The notes: a model not told the origin generated them from the letters alone. Counted from the first letter of the stretch, positions 1-8,087 are shown. The stretch is 64,000 nt of DNA from Niallia taxi (GCF_004005475.1 NZ_RZTZ01000001.1:1-64000); one strand, 5' to 3'. A program made the numbers and translations.

Positions 1-42
1 ATGATTTATTACAATTACTATAGATATCAGTGGAACTTAAAA

Positions 43-75
43 AAGATGACCCCTGTTCAATACAGAGATCATCTT
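43..75 (-). terminator. Rho-independent terminator of the first small membrane gene
   Basis: A 7-bp stem (AAGATGA/TCATCTT) is followed on the minus strand by a run of T, a few bases after the stop of the gene at 87-332. Confidence 0.6.
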
Positions 76-86
76 CTTAAAACTGC

Positions 87-332
87 CTAGGCTTTTTTTA
101 AATGTCCTTTACAAAGGGTACACTTTAAAATGACAACTGGTTTAATTTTTGTTCTTATTCCAATTACCATCGCAACAATAAACCCAATATCAATCAGAAA
201 GTAAATGGCAATAACGATCCACAAGTTTACGTTTTGGAATAACCTTGACAGCACGAGAACTAGAAATGCAGCAATAACCAAGGAAACCGTTAAAGCTAAA
301 GGATTTATTCTCGAAAAATTTTTTTCATTCAA
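87..332 (-). CDS. Small two-helix membrane protein, unknown function
   Basis: About 81 residues with two long hydrophobic stretches (residues about 12-33 and 37-57) and a basic C-terminal tail holding a CxxC pair. I do not recognise a family. I place the start at a TTG eight bases after GGAG; the upstream in-frame ATGs would leave the ribosome binding site inside the coding region. A GTG six bases before this TTG is the alternative. A terminator follows the stop, so it looks monocistronic. Reality of the gene is supported by the ribosome binding site and hydrophobic pattern only. Confidence 0.6.
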   Translation of the reverse strand: MNEKNFSRINPLALTVSLVIAAFLVLVLSRLFQNVNLWIVIAIYFLIDIGFIVAMVIGIRTKIKPVVILKCTLCKGHLKKA

Positions 333-437
333 AATCACATTCTCCTCTCTCCTCATATGTAATTTTATCAAAAAAATGTATTTTTTCCCATCTATACTTT
401 AAAATTCACTATTTTTTATTAAGGAGGTATGTGCAGA

Positions 438-842
438 TTGTCGTTAATTAACGGAAATTCTTTAAAGATTGTATTAATCAATACCGTGATTATTTGTTTA
501 AGTCAATTTTTAATAATGCACACCAAATTATCCATTTTGCCTTTTCAACTTGGCTTCACTGCATTGATTTTTTTACCCATAAATACCTTAATAAGATTGA
601 GTAAAATGAAGCTCGACCTTTACCAACATTGGTTAAGTATTTACATAGGATTATTTTGTTCCACTGTTATTTTTTATGTTATAGAAGCTTTATTATTAGA
701 TGGACTAAGTGATTCTCCACCTGGCGAACCATCCTTTGATTTATTTTTAATTGTTTTGATTTATGGATTTTTGCAACTGTTGATTTTCGTTTTTATAAAT
801 GGTGTTTCCTATATTATTAATGTGTTCACAAATAAATTCTGA
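438..842 (+). CDS. Hypothetical multi-pass membrane protein
   Basis: About 134 residues, with four hydrophobic segments separated by short loops and a charged stretch after the second, so a small integral membrane protein. No family recognised. A very strong AAGGAGG lies at 421-427; the ATG at 429 is only one base from it, so the in-frame TTG at 438, ten bases downstream, is the better start. No clear operon partner: csbD-like follows with its own SigB promoter. Confidence 0.65.
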   Translation: MSLINGNSLKIVLINTVIICLSQFLIMHTKLSILPFQLGFTALIFLPINTLIRLSKMKLDLYQHWLSIYIGLFCSTVIFYVIEALLLDGLSDSPPGEPSFDLFLIVLIYGFLQLLIFVFINGVSYIINVFTNKF

Positions 843-949
843 TAACAGATGCAAGCACTACTCTCAGCAGCTGTTCTATTTAATACCAATTTTATATTTT
901 TTACCGCACTAGATACAGCTCACTTGAAAGCTTCCTCTATTAAATGGAC

Positions 950-975
950 GTTTACCGGAATTATGAGCCGGGTAT
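950..975 (+). promoter_or_regulatory. SigB-type general stress promoter
   Basis: GTTTAC (950-955) and GGGTAT (970-975) are separated by 14 bases, nearly exact matches to the SigB consensus GTTTAA-N12-15-GGGTAT. It lies 35 bases before the csbD-like start. In B. subtilis csbD is a SigB regulon gene, so site and gene agree. Confidence 0.85.
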
Positions 976-1010
976 AAAATAATATAACAAGTTAAAAGGA
1001 GTGTATAAAA

Positions 1011-1205
1011 ATGGCAGAAAACAAACAAAGTGTTGCGGATAAAGTAAAAAGTGGAGTATCTAAAGTAAAAGGTGAAGTGAAAGATCAGATTGGTAACGCA
1101 AAAGGCGATAAGAGTATGCAAGCTGATGGTAAAAAAGATAAAGCCAAAGGTAAAATACAGGAAACAACAGGTAAATTGAAAGAGGATTCCGACCATAAGT
1201 ATTAA
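1011..1205 (+). CDS. CsbD family general stress protein
   Basis: A 64-residue, very hydrophilic, Lys-rich protein made of repeated K-x-K-G-x-x-K/Q segments, typical of the CsbD-like family (usual length 55-75). The molecular function of CsbD proteins is not established; they accumulate under general stress. AAAGGAG lies nine bases before the ATG. A near-consensus SigB promoter precedes it and a strong terminator follows, so it is a single-gene stress unit. Confidence 0.92.
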   Translation: MAENKQSVADKVKSGVSKVKGEVKDQIGNAKGDKSMQADGKKDKAKGKIQETTGKLKEDSDHKY

Positions 1206-1212
1206 AAAAATG

Positions 1213-1237
1213 GCTGCCGTTTGGCAGCTGTTTTTTT
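1213..1237 (+). terminator. Terminator of the csbD-like gene
   Basis: GCTGCC/GGCAGC stem with a GTTT loop, followed by a run of seven to eight T. Confidence 0.85.
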
Positions 1238-1410
1238 ATTCTTGTCTTTCCTCTTTAGTGTGTCCGCTTCTGTTCGAAAGTGATTCGCCAAACACCTCTT
1301 TAAATTCATTAATAATCTATTAATCCATAAAGTTAATTAAATACCAACTTTATCTTACATAAAAATCCAAATTTATTTTTAAAGCACTATTTTTCCCCAG
1401 TTAAATATTG

Positions 1411-1416
1411 TATAAT
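1411..1416 (+). promoter_or_regulatory. -10 element for the T-box transcript
   Basis: TATAAT lies about 15-20 bases before the first leader helix. A second TATAAT starts at 1421. No good -35 element is visible for either, so the exact start site is open. Confidence 0.45.
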
Positions 1417-1430
1417 CTCCTATAATAAAT

Positions 1431-1731
1431 GCGATGAAAAGAAGAGTAAGTGTGCAAAAGCATAACAGAGAACTCCAGTTGCTGAGAAAGGAGGATGTAA
1501 TGGCACACTGAACCAAGTCTTAGAGCAGCATATAGGATATTTCGTTTTACTATTGATTATATGCCGGTATTCTCCCGTTAAAGAGATAGAGTATAAACAA
1601 CGCTTTGGCACTGTAGTACTCGAAAAGGTTTCTGTGGTAACACAGAAATAAACTGGGGTGGCACCACGGCCTTCTAATTATAAGAAGTCTCGTCCTCAAG
1701 GATTTTTCCTTGGAGGTGAGACTTTTTTTTG
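1431..1731 (+). promoter_or_regulatory. T-box (tRNA-sensing) leader controlling an MFS transporter
   Basis: The leader has the T-box hallmarks in order. In Stem I the helix GTGTGC (1450-1455)/GCACAC (1503-1508) encloses AGAGAA (1467-1472) and GTTGCTG (1478-1484). The specifier loop reads TGAACCAA at 1509-1516. Stem III is the TCTGTG-GTAA-CACAGA hairpin near 1631-1646. The T-box core GGGTGGCACCACGG lies near 1656-1669, and a long terminator (1686-1723) is followed by eight T. Uncharged cognate tRNA would stabilise the antiterminator and allow readthrough. The usual GAA-NNN-A spacing makes CCA (Pro, 1513-1515) the specifier, but the core is TGGC, which would pair a tRNA with discriminator G, as in tRNA-Asn; AAC (1511-1513) is also present. 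The amino acid is therefore unresolved. Confidence 0.92.
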
Positions 1732-1758
1732 TAAAACTTATATGGAGGAGTTAGTACA

Positions 1759-2964
1759 ATGAAATGGAAAAGCCCCCTTTTACTGTTAGTTGGAATTGGA
1801 ATTTCTAATATAGGTGCATGGGTTTACTTAATTGCCTTAAACTTAATCATACTAGATATGACGAAATCACCATTGGCCGTATCTATCCTTTATATGCTAT
1901 TGCCTATTGCCACTTTAGTTACGAATTTTTGGTCTGGAACTTTTATTGACCGATTTAATAAACGGACTCTAATGATCCTACTTAACTTAATTAGAGCAAT
2001 ATTCATCTTTACATTGCCTTTTTTTGAGTCCCTTTTTCTGATTTACCTAGTAGTCTTTATAATTAATATAGCGAACACTATATTTGAACCAACTTCAATG
2101 GTTTATATGACAAAGTTAATTTCCAAAACACATAGACAAAAATTTAATGCTTTCAGAAACTTCATTAACTCATGTGGATTCATTCTTGGACCTTCTATTG
2201 CGGGTGCTCTTTTTATAATTGGCACACCGAACCTTGCAATACGAATGAATGCTTTTGCGTTAATTTTATCCGCAATAGTCATTCTGCTTCTTCCAAATGT
2301 AGAGATAAAGGACAAGGATATCCCCTTACAAAGGATCAATATAACATTAATTTCAAATGATTGGAGCAGCATATTAACTTTCAGTAAAACGAATATATAT
2401 GTAACACTAGTTTATATTTTATTTAGTATGATTACAGTGTTTATGACAGCCTTGGATTCTTTAGAGGCTGCCTTTGCTACAGAAGTATTATCATTATCTA
2501 ATAGTACCTATGGATTTCTTGTCAGTATTGCAGGTGGTGGGATTATTGCTGGTTCCATAGTAAATGCTTTATTTGCCAACAAATTAAAACTAAATCTCCT
2601 AATTGGATTAGGTGCTTTTTTTACGCCTATCGGCTACATTATTTTTGCCTTTTCAGCTGACTTTATTTGGGCATCAATCGGATTCTTCACGTTAACTTTT
2701 TTCTTATCATTCGCCAATATCGGATTTTTAACTTTCTATCAAAACAATGTCCCTGTAGATATTATGGGAAGGTTCTCCAGTATCTTAGGAATGCTTGAAG
2801 CCGGGTTCATAATAGTCTTAACACTGACAATCGGTTTAGCTACAGAGCTGTTTGACATTCGTCCTGTCTATATTGTTGGATCAATTGCTTTCTTCGGATT
2901 GGGGTTAATAATCCTTTTTATTGTAGCTGTTAAGTCGAAGAGCCATTATTTTGGACAAGTGTGA
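1759..2964 (+). CDS. MFS exporter (MFS_3/EntS-like) under T-box control
   Basis: A 401-residue protein with about twelve hydrophobic segments and the major facilitator loop between helices 2 and 3 (D-R-F-N-K-R, about residue 64). The N-terminal half resembles the MFS_3 group, which holds enterobactin exporter EntS and macrolide-type efflux proteins; most members export. GGAGG precedes the ATG at good spacing. It directly follows the T-box terminator and is the only gene before the next terminator. T-box genes are normally amino-acid enzymes or importers, so an exporter-type target is odd. It could export an amino acid, or remove an inhibitor that blocks tRNA charging. Substrate is unknown. 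Confidence 0.85.
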   Translation: MKWKSPLLLLVGIGISNIGAWVYLIALNLIILDMTKSPLAVSILYMLLPIATLVTNFWSGTFIDRFNKRTLMILLNLIRAIFIFTLPFFESLFLIYLVVFIINIANTIFEPTSMVYMTKLISKTHRQKFNAFRNFINSCGFILGPSIAGALFIIGTPNLAIRMNAFALILSAIVILLLPNVEIKDKDIPLQRINITLISNDWSSILTFSKTNIYVTLVYILFSMITVFMTALDSLEAAFATEVLSLSNSTYGFLVSIAGGGIIAGSIVNALFANKLKLNLLIGLGAFFTPIGYIIFAFSADFIWASIGFFTLTFFLSFANIGFLTFYQNNVPVDIMGRFSSILGMLEAGFIIVLTLTIGLATELFDIRPVYIVGSIAFFGLGLIILFIVAVKSKSHYFGQV

Positions 2965-3093
2965 GAATAAAGCCGAGGTTAACTAGATTATGTTCTTTGT
3001 AATTTCCCTCGATATTCTCTAAATATATTTTTTAGCAACAGAACTAGTAGATTGCAATAACATTCCGAACCAAATATAAATACTATGAAAGTA

Positions 3094-3141
3094 AAAAAGC
3101 TGAAAACATGCGAAGAAAAGTCTGCATGTTTTCAGCTTTTT
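3094..3141. terminator. Bidirectional terminator between MFS gene and cwlJ
   Basis: A long inverted repeat (AAAAAGCTGAAAACATGC with its complement) has A and T runs at both ends and lies between convergent genes. Confidence 0.85.
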
Positions 3142-3150
3142 ATAACCTTC

Positions 3151-3591
3151 TCATCCTCTATAAACACTATCACATGTACCTGCTGCTGGTTCATAAAAGC
3201 AATGTTGTTTAAATTGGCCGGTAAAAGGTTGATTGTACCATGTTTGAGGACAATCACCACTTGGGTTAAAGTACCATAAAGCAAATTTCGCTGGGTGATT
3301 TCTCCAAAATTTCAAATTTTGCCGCGCTAATCTCCTTTCTGAATCTCTTGCCCTTTGATAAAATACATTGCCTTTTTGCACTGCTTCAAACGAGTAATTT
3401 CCCCCTTGTACTTGAAAAATGACTTGTTCAATCGTTCTTAAATCTTTAAAGTCAATACAATTTGCTACAAGTCGGTTCACAATTACATTTCCAACATAAA
3501 GCATTCCTTGGTTTCCTTCACCCTCAGCTTCCGCTCTCATCATTCTCGCCATTAAGTCAACGTCAGCATCTCTATATGCAACTCTTGCCAT
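3151..3591 (-). CDS. cwlJ: Spore cortex-lytic cell wall hydrolase CwlJ
   Basis: A 146-residue protein matching the SleB/CwlJ hydrolase_2 family over its whole length, with the landmarks MARMMRAEAEGEG (Glu-rich active-site region near residue 20), GNVIVNR, YQRARDSERRLAR and WYNQPFTGQF. B. subtilis CwlJ is 142 residues; the short length and lack of a signal peptide or peptidoglycan-binding domain separate it from SleB. CwlJ sits in the spore coat and degrades cortex during germination, responding to Ca-dipicolinate. GGAGG precedes the ATG. In B. subtilis gerQ is adjacent; here no gerQ is present. A SigE-type promoter lies upstream. Confidence 0.95.
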   Translation of the reverse strand: MARVAYRDADVDLMARMMRAEAEGEGNQGMLYVGNVIVNRLVANCIDFKDLRTIEQVIFQVQGGNYSFEAVQKGNVFYQRARDSERRLARQNLKFWRNHPAKFALWYFNPSGDCPQTWYNQPFTGQFKQHCFYEPAAGTCDSVYRG

Positions 3592-3614
3592 TTTTCCACC
3601 TCCATAATATTGTA

Positions 3615-3644
3615 TGTGTATGAAAAAACAGCTAGTTTATATGA
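3615..3644 (-). promoter_or_regulatory. SigE-type mother-cell promoter of cwlJ
   Basis: On the minus strand TCATATA and CATACACA are separated by 15 bases, close to the SigE consensus (TCATATT, about 14 bases, CATACANT). A second CATACAAT overlaps just downstream. cwlJ is SigE-dependent in B. subtilis. The rest of the gap up to 3902 shows nothing else I can name. Confidence 0.6.
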
Positions 3645-3902
3645 CCTTGTTTATAAATTTTCATTGAATACATATTAGCTACCTCTTACAGCTATGGAGA
3701 ATTCTCCGTTAGGCATGAATCATTTGTTTTTACTTTATTAATAAACTCCTTTTCCCTTGTCCTGATTAGCATTGCTTTGTTACATAATTGAGTGAATACT
3801 ATAAATTATTTTGAAATCAGAATACTCCATTCTTGAACGAAAAAAATATTAATTCTATAATATTTAGGTAAGCGAACTTTTTTGTATTTAGGGGGATTTA
3901 AT

Positions 3903-4655
3903 ATGAGTCAAAATAAAGTAGCTATTATTACAGGTGGCGGAAGCGGATTAGGTCAAGCGGTAGCGTTAAAATTAGCAGATTCTGGTGTCTCCATAACAGT
4001 TGTGGACATTTCCGAAAAAGCCGGAAATGATACAGTAAGCCTAATTAAAGAAAAAGGGGCAAAAGCAATCTTTGTTCAGGCAGATGTTAGCAAGGCAGAG
4101 GATGTGAAAAATTACGTAGATAAAACAGTCGAAGAATTCGGTACGATTGATATGTTCTACAATAATGCCGGAATATCTGGTCCAGGCGTAAAATTCTTGG
4201 ATAATACAATTGAACAAATTCAACAAGTAGTCGGAATTAATTTATTAGGTGCATTATACGGTATTAAATATGTAACAGAAGTAATGCTCGAAAACGGTGG
4301 TGGTTCCATTGTTAATACATCGTCTACTGCAGGAGTTGTAGGACAAGCTACTGTGGGTACTTATTCTGCAACAAAGCACGGCATTGTCGGCATAACGAAA
4401 ACAATTGCTGCCGAATATGCAGAGCAAGGGATACGTTGTAACGCCATCGCACCTGGAACAATCGAAACGCCGATGGTGAAAGAATATCGCCAAAAGAATC
4501 CTGAAAATGTAAAAGCGGTTGTAGAAGCCATTCCGCAAAAACGCCTTGGCGAACCTGAAGAAGTGGCAGAACTCGTTACGTTCTTATTAGGTGATAAAGC
4601 GAATTATATTAACGGTACAGTAGTATCTATTGACGGCGGCTTTACTTCTATCTAA
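3903..4655 (+). CDS. Short-chain dehydrogenase/reductase (classical SDR)
   Basis: A 250-residue NAD(P)-dependent oxidoreductase with a full classical SDR set: TGGGSGLG cofactor motif (residues 10-17), acidic Asp near 35 after strand 2 (suggests NAD(H) preference), NNAG (87-90), catalytic Ser about 140, Tyr154 and Lys158, and the PGTIETPM motif after strand 6. The start is the ATG at 3903 behind AGGGGGA, not an upstream in-frame ATG. Substrate cannot be told from sequence. It is a single gene with a hairpin after the stop; no partner gene suggests a pathway. Confidence 0.9.
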   Translation: MSQNKVAIITGGGSGLGQAVALKLADSGVSITVVDISEKAGNDTVSLIKEKGAKAIFVQADVSKAEDVKNYVDKTVEEFGTIDMFYNNAGISGPGVKFLDNTIEQIQQVVGINLLGALYGIKYVTEVMLENGGGSIVNTSSTAGVVGQATVGTYSATKHGIVGITKTIAAEYAEQGIRCNAIAPGTIETPMVKEYRQKNPENVKAVVEAIPQKRLGEPEEVAELVTFLLGDKANYINGTVVSIDGGFTSI

Positions 4656-4664
4656 ATCTGAATG

Positions 4665-4701
4665 GACAAAGAAGCAAGGAACTTGTTTTTGCTTCTTTGT
4701 C
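4665..4701 (+). terminator. Hairpin after the SDR gene
   Basis: A 13-bp inverted repeat (GACAAAGAAGCAA and complement). There is no clear T run after it, so its role as a terminator is likely but not certain. Confidence 0.5.
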
Positions 4702-4717
4702 AGCTTCAAAGATCCTT

Positions 4718-4988
4718 TTATTGAAAAACGTTTATATTTTCTAATTGTATATCTAAATCCCAACGCTCTGGCTTTTCTTCTTCTCTAAACCATTCCGCGC
4801 CATTTTGTATCCACTCATTTCGATAGGCTTCATATGTATAGCCCAATTCAGTATCATCATAGCCAGGTTGAAATCCACAACAGCGAAATAAGGCTAACAT
4901 TAGGGATGCCGTTTTTATACAATGGTCCTTGCAATCTGTCAAAACCACAAACAGAACAAACATAAAATGTTTTCCTTCTAAAGAACAT
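4718..4988 (-). pseudogene. Frameshifted cysteine-rich (CPCC-like) zinc-ribbon gene
   Basis: The downstream part reads CCGFQPGYDDTELGYTYEAY and ends in a W-D-L-x-x-Q-L-E-N-I tail, the usual C-terminal half of a small CxxC...CC-G-F-Q-x-G-Y-D-D family. The matching N-terminal half is in another frame: starting at the ATG at 4988 it reads MFFRRKTFYVCSVCGFDRLQ and then a Y-K-N-G-I-P stretch, breaking near 4890. Together the two frames give a normal protein of about 90 residues with two zinc-binding Cys pairs. A single-base indel therefore splits the gene. The single-frame reading (MFVLFVV...) gives a meaningless N-terminus. Confidence 0.75.
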
Positions 4989-5137
4989 CACTAAGCACCT
5001 ACTAAAAACTTAATTTATTTTCTTTTATAACCGATTTATCTAAATCCACAAAACCACCTTGATTGTAACATATAAATAGTTCTCGTCATTATTACATATG
5101 CCCTGTTTGTATGAACTGGATTAAACATAAATATAAA

Positions 5138-5163
5138 GGCTCTCCTTACATGAAAGGAAAGCC
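5138..5163 (-). terminator. Terminator of the NAD-dependent epimerase-like gene
   Basis: Imperfect stem GGCTCTCCTT/AAGGAAAGCC with a short loop, 50 bases after the stop codon, followed on the minus strand by a T-rich stretch. Confidence 0.6.
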
Positions 5164-5212
5164 CATTAATAACCGTACAATACGTCTCGAACAACGATAT
5201 GCTGAGCCCGTT

Positions 5213-6043
5213 TTATCTTTTGAAGTAGTGTCCTTGTTCCAAATCTGATAGTAAATTAGGTTGCACCGGCTGCCAGTCCAATAATTCCTGTGTTTGTGTG
5301 CTTGATCTAGGAATGTCTAAAGCAGCAAGGCTACCAAGAAAGCCGAAGTGTTCGGCTGTCTCCTCTTGTGAAATGCTAATGATAGGCAGATTAAGTTGTT
5401 TACCGATTACTGTGGCGATATCACGAAACGGCACCCCTTCATCTGCTACTCCGTCTAATAAGGTGCCGGCTGGTGCTTTTTCCAATGCGAGACGGTAAAG
5501 ATGTGCAGCATCAAGTCGATGAATAGCAGTCCAACGATTGGAACCGTCGCCGACATAGGCAGAAACACCCTTATTTCGAGCAATGTTAATCAGATTTGGC
5601 ACGAAGCCCTTGTCCCCATTGCCGTGCACGGATGGAGCAAGCGAAACAACCGATGCCCGCACCCCATGCTTCGCCAACGCCATAACCGCGTTATCCGAAG
5701 CAGTTCCATTAGCGTGAGCTGTGGTCAAGAACGGCTTGCCAGAGCCTTTAAGCGCCTCCCCTATCGTCTCAATTACTGCTATATCAGTTGTAAGCGAAGC
5801 TGCGAAATCCGAAAAGTCATGATTAAACGCTAAATGGATTACACCATCTGCAGCAGCAACACCATTGCGAATACTGTCAAGGTCACGAAGATCACCTCGA
5901 TGTACATCAGCGCCAGCTTCCGTTAGTAGCGCCGCCCCTTTGTTTGAACGGGTTAGTCCAGTGACTTTATGACCAGCATTTATAAGCTCGTGCACGACTG
6001 CAGAACCGATGTAGCCTGTTGCTCCTGTTACAAAAATACGCAT
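5213..6043 (-). CDS. Extended SDR / NAD-dependent epimerase-like oxidoreductase
   Basis: A 276-residue protein beginning with a Rossmann motif TGATGYIGSAV (residues 7-17). Family features follow: HRGDLRDLDS, VIHLAFNHDF (about 68-77), SVHGNGDKGF and the RWTAIHRLDAA substrate-domain motif. Relatives I recall are about 20 residues longer, with a TSG...LAPGR...ED segment after the PFL strand that is missing here (around residue 107), so an internal deletion is likely and activity is doubtful. AGGAGG precedes the ATG. It faces a MerR regulator across a short intergenic dyad, suggesting that MerR controls it. The reaction is unknown. Confidence 0.85.
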   Translation of the reverse strand: MRIFVTGATGYIGSAVVHELINAGHKVTGLTRSNKGAALLTEAGADVHRGDLRDLDSIRNGVAAADGVIHLAFNHDFSDFAASLTTDIAVIETIGEALKGSGKPFLTTAHANGTASDNAVMALAKHGVRASVVSLAPSVHGNGDKGFVPNLINIARNKGVSAYVGDGSNRWTAIHRLDAAHLYRLALEKAPAGTLLDGVADEGVPFRDIATVIGKQLNLPIISISQEETAEHFGFLGSLAALDIPRSSTQTQELLDWQPVQPNLLSDLEQGHYFKR

Positions 6044-6092
6044 GATGATATCCTCCTAAAGTTGTGATATTGCTTGAATAATTGTAGTATAA

Positions 6093-6113
6093 ACTTTAGA
6101 GTACACTATAAGG
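6093..6113. promoter_or_regulatory. Imperfect dyad between SDR and merR genes
   Basis: ACTTTAGAGT|ACACTATAAG is an imperfect palindrome (7 of 10 positions) in the divergent promoter region, as expected for a MerR-family operator. It is the only dyad I see there. Confidence 0.45.
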
Positions 6114-6138
6114 CAAGCCGAATTTAGGAGCGATATAC

Positions 6139-6543
6139 ATGAAAATTCAAGAATTAGCTAAAACGACTGGTTTGACAGCCTATACCATTCGTTTTTATGA
6201 AAAGGAAGGGTTGTTCGACATTCGACATGTCCGTCGAGATGATAATAACTATCGCAACTATACAGACGAGGCTATTGAACGTCTTAAACTCATAAAGAAG
6301 TTTCAAGGCGTGGGTTGTTCTATTTCTGAACTAAAGGAAATCTTACTGGATGTAGATACAAATACTCGTACTAATGAACAAGTGATAGAATGGATATGCC
6401 AAAAGATACAAGAGATTGAATGTAAGAGAGTAGAGTATAAACAAATGCTTGATACACTTAATATCATGCTGGAATACAGGTTAGCATTGAAAAATGACCC
6501 AAAAAAGGCCCAAGCTTTGTTAAAGGGACACCATTTTGATTGA
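6139..6543 (+). CDS. MerR family transcriptional regulator
   Basis: A 134-residue protein with an N-terminal winged HTH of the MerR type (LAKTTGLTAYTIRFYEKEGL, residues 6-25; YRNYTDEAIERL near 48-59) and a C-terminal coiled coil (about 80-120). There is no cysteine cluster for metal binding, so it resembles the YraB/AdhR group that senses small aldehydes or other electrophiles. AGGAG precedes the ATG. It is divergent from the epimerase-like gene, which is its probable target. A bidirectional terminator follows. Confidence 0.92.
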   Translation: MKIQELAKTTGLTAYTIRFYEKEGLFDIRHVRRDDNNYRNYTDEAIERLKLIKKFQGVGCSISELKEILLDVDTNTRTNEQVIEWICQKIQEIECKRVEYKQMLDTLNIMLEYRLALKNDPKKAQALLKGHHFD

Positions 6544-6720
6544 ATAACACTAAGTAATATTGCATTGGAGTTTAAAAAGATGGCTCCCTAGTAGAGGAGC
6601 CACTGCTTCCGCTTATTTACCCTTCTATTTTTACTTTGCTGCCTGCATTTTTATAGTCCTCTCACCCAAACACGTAAAATTTTTCAAGGAAAAGTGTAAT
6701 GTATTAACAAAGTCATAAAA

Positions 6721-6749
6721 AAGGTGATCCTCGACTTATGGATCACCTT
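6721..6749. terminator. Bidirectional terminator between merR and the STAS gene
   Basis: A 10-bp perfect stem AAGGTGATCC/GGATCACCTT with A run before and T-rich sequence after. Confidence 0.75.
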
Positions 6750-6841
6750 GGTTAAATTAAATTATTTTTACTGGACAAGCTTTTTTAGGAGCATTTTCTC
6801 CCTGATAGCATAAGATTACAAATTACCAAACAGAATATGCA

Positions 6842-7879
6842 TTAGCTTTTTTTCCTAACTAATTCATAACCAGTTAATTCAATTGCATAACGAACTCCTT
6901 GTTGTAATGTTGCGAACGTTTGAACATCCGATCCGCTGTATTCTGAGTTCAGAATTTGCATGGCTAGATTGGAGGAAATTCCAACTATAAAACATTCAGC
7001 TCCTAGTAAACGACATGCTTGGATTAATTTCTGTATACCATAAATTAAAAACTCATCAATATTGTGAATACCCGTTACATCAATTAAAAGGTATTTTGCC
7101 TTTTGTCGAGAAATCTCGATTAATGCATCTTCAAGTAAATCAGAAGCTCTTTGCTCAGAGTACTTGCCAATTAAAGGAACAACAAGAATTCCTTCTAGTA
7201 TCGGAATAATAGGTGATGACAATTCTTTCACTAAGTTAGATAGTTCTTCCGTATGTTCGTTTACTTTTTCCTCCAACGCTTGGATACTTTGTGTTTCTTT
7301 TTGACGTGCAAAATCATGAATGTTTTTTTGAGGAGTGATACTCGAAGGGAAAATTTCAATTATTTCCTTATAATCCGCTTCCGTTGCTTCACTATTTTTG
7401 ACTTCATACCACATATCACATCCTAAAAATCCTCCGAAAATCCCTGCCCAAAAACTAGGTATGAAAGTGGATACATGATTTCCATTGGAATCCTTGAAAA
7501 TTCTTTTTTCCCAGCTGTTTGTTATTTGAATAATAAGTTTATTTTCCTCTTTAGAAAAATGTATTATCTTAAAATTTCCCCAACCTGCTGTTTTATAAAT
7601 CTCAGAATAATCATTGATAATGTCCTCTAAATTGCTTCTGTCTTTATAATAAGATCATACCAAATGACCCATTCGATATCCAGTTGCTTCATAAACAGTT
7701 TTCGAAGCATCTTTTCCAGAAACTTCATCGATCGTTCTTAAGAACAATTCAATTGCAGAATCCCACATTAAGAGTGTAGACTCGCCTTGTAAATTTAATA
7801 ATCCTTTTTTATAATCCCACGTTAAATCCTTACTTTTTACGATTGCTTTATATGTATTCTCTTCCATTTTATCATCCAT
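6842..7879 (-). pseudogene. STAS-domain sensor (RsbR-like) interrupted by one in-frame TGA
   Basis: The frame is continuous from the ATG at 7879 (GAGGTGACTT before it) to the stop at 6842 except for one TGA at 7657-7655 (codon 75). The full product would be 345 residues: an N-terminal sensory region (through about residue 180, with WAGIFGG and WEKRIF motifs), a linker, and a C-terminal STAS domain (about 225-340) with the LLIDVTGIHNID strand-helix and a GAECFIVGIS segment. Such RsbR-like proteins act in or beside SigB stressosomes. The residue at the regulatory helix is Ile-His rather than the Thr found in phosphorylatable RsbR paralogues. Either a young nonsense mutation, UGA readthrough, or a base error explains the break. 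Confidence 0.8.
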
Positions 7880-8087
7880 AAGTCACCTCATTGATTCAAA
7901 TTTTCCCCAAAGTAAATTTAAAATAATTCTAGGATTAAATACCCAATTAGAAAAAAAATAAACCTAATCCGAGCCTTCTTTAATTTTCATTTTTCCATTA
8001 ATGAAAAATTCGGACATTTTCAAAAATGTAATAGGTTCACATACAGGAATAAGAACTTCACGCTTCGAATTAAAATTAATAGTAAAA

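Noticed and set aside
909-1196. 95-codon minus-strand frame over the csbD-like gene
   Set aside because: It is the antisense of csbD and its SigB promoter, has no ribosome binding site and an improbable composition.
1420-1611. Minus-strand frame inside the T-box leader
   Set aside because: Lies within a structured RNA leader and has no ribosome binding site.
3085-3279. Plus-strand frame near the cwlJ terminator
   Set aside because: Runs through the bidirectional terminator and the 3' end of cwlJ; no ribosome binding site.
7655-7657. Selenocysteine at the in-frame TGA codons
   Set aside because: No redox-family context, no hairpin of the bacterial SECIS type seen right after the codons, and Bacillus relatives usually lack the Sec machinery.
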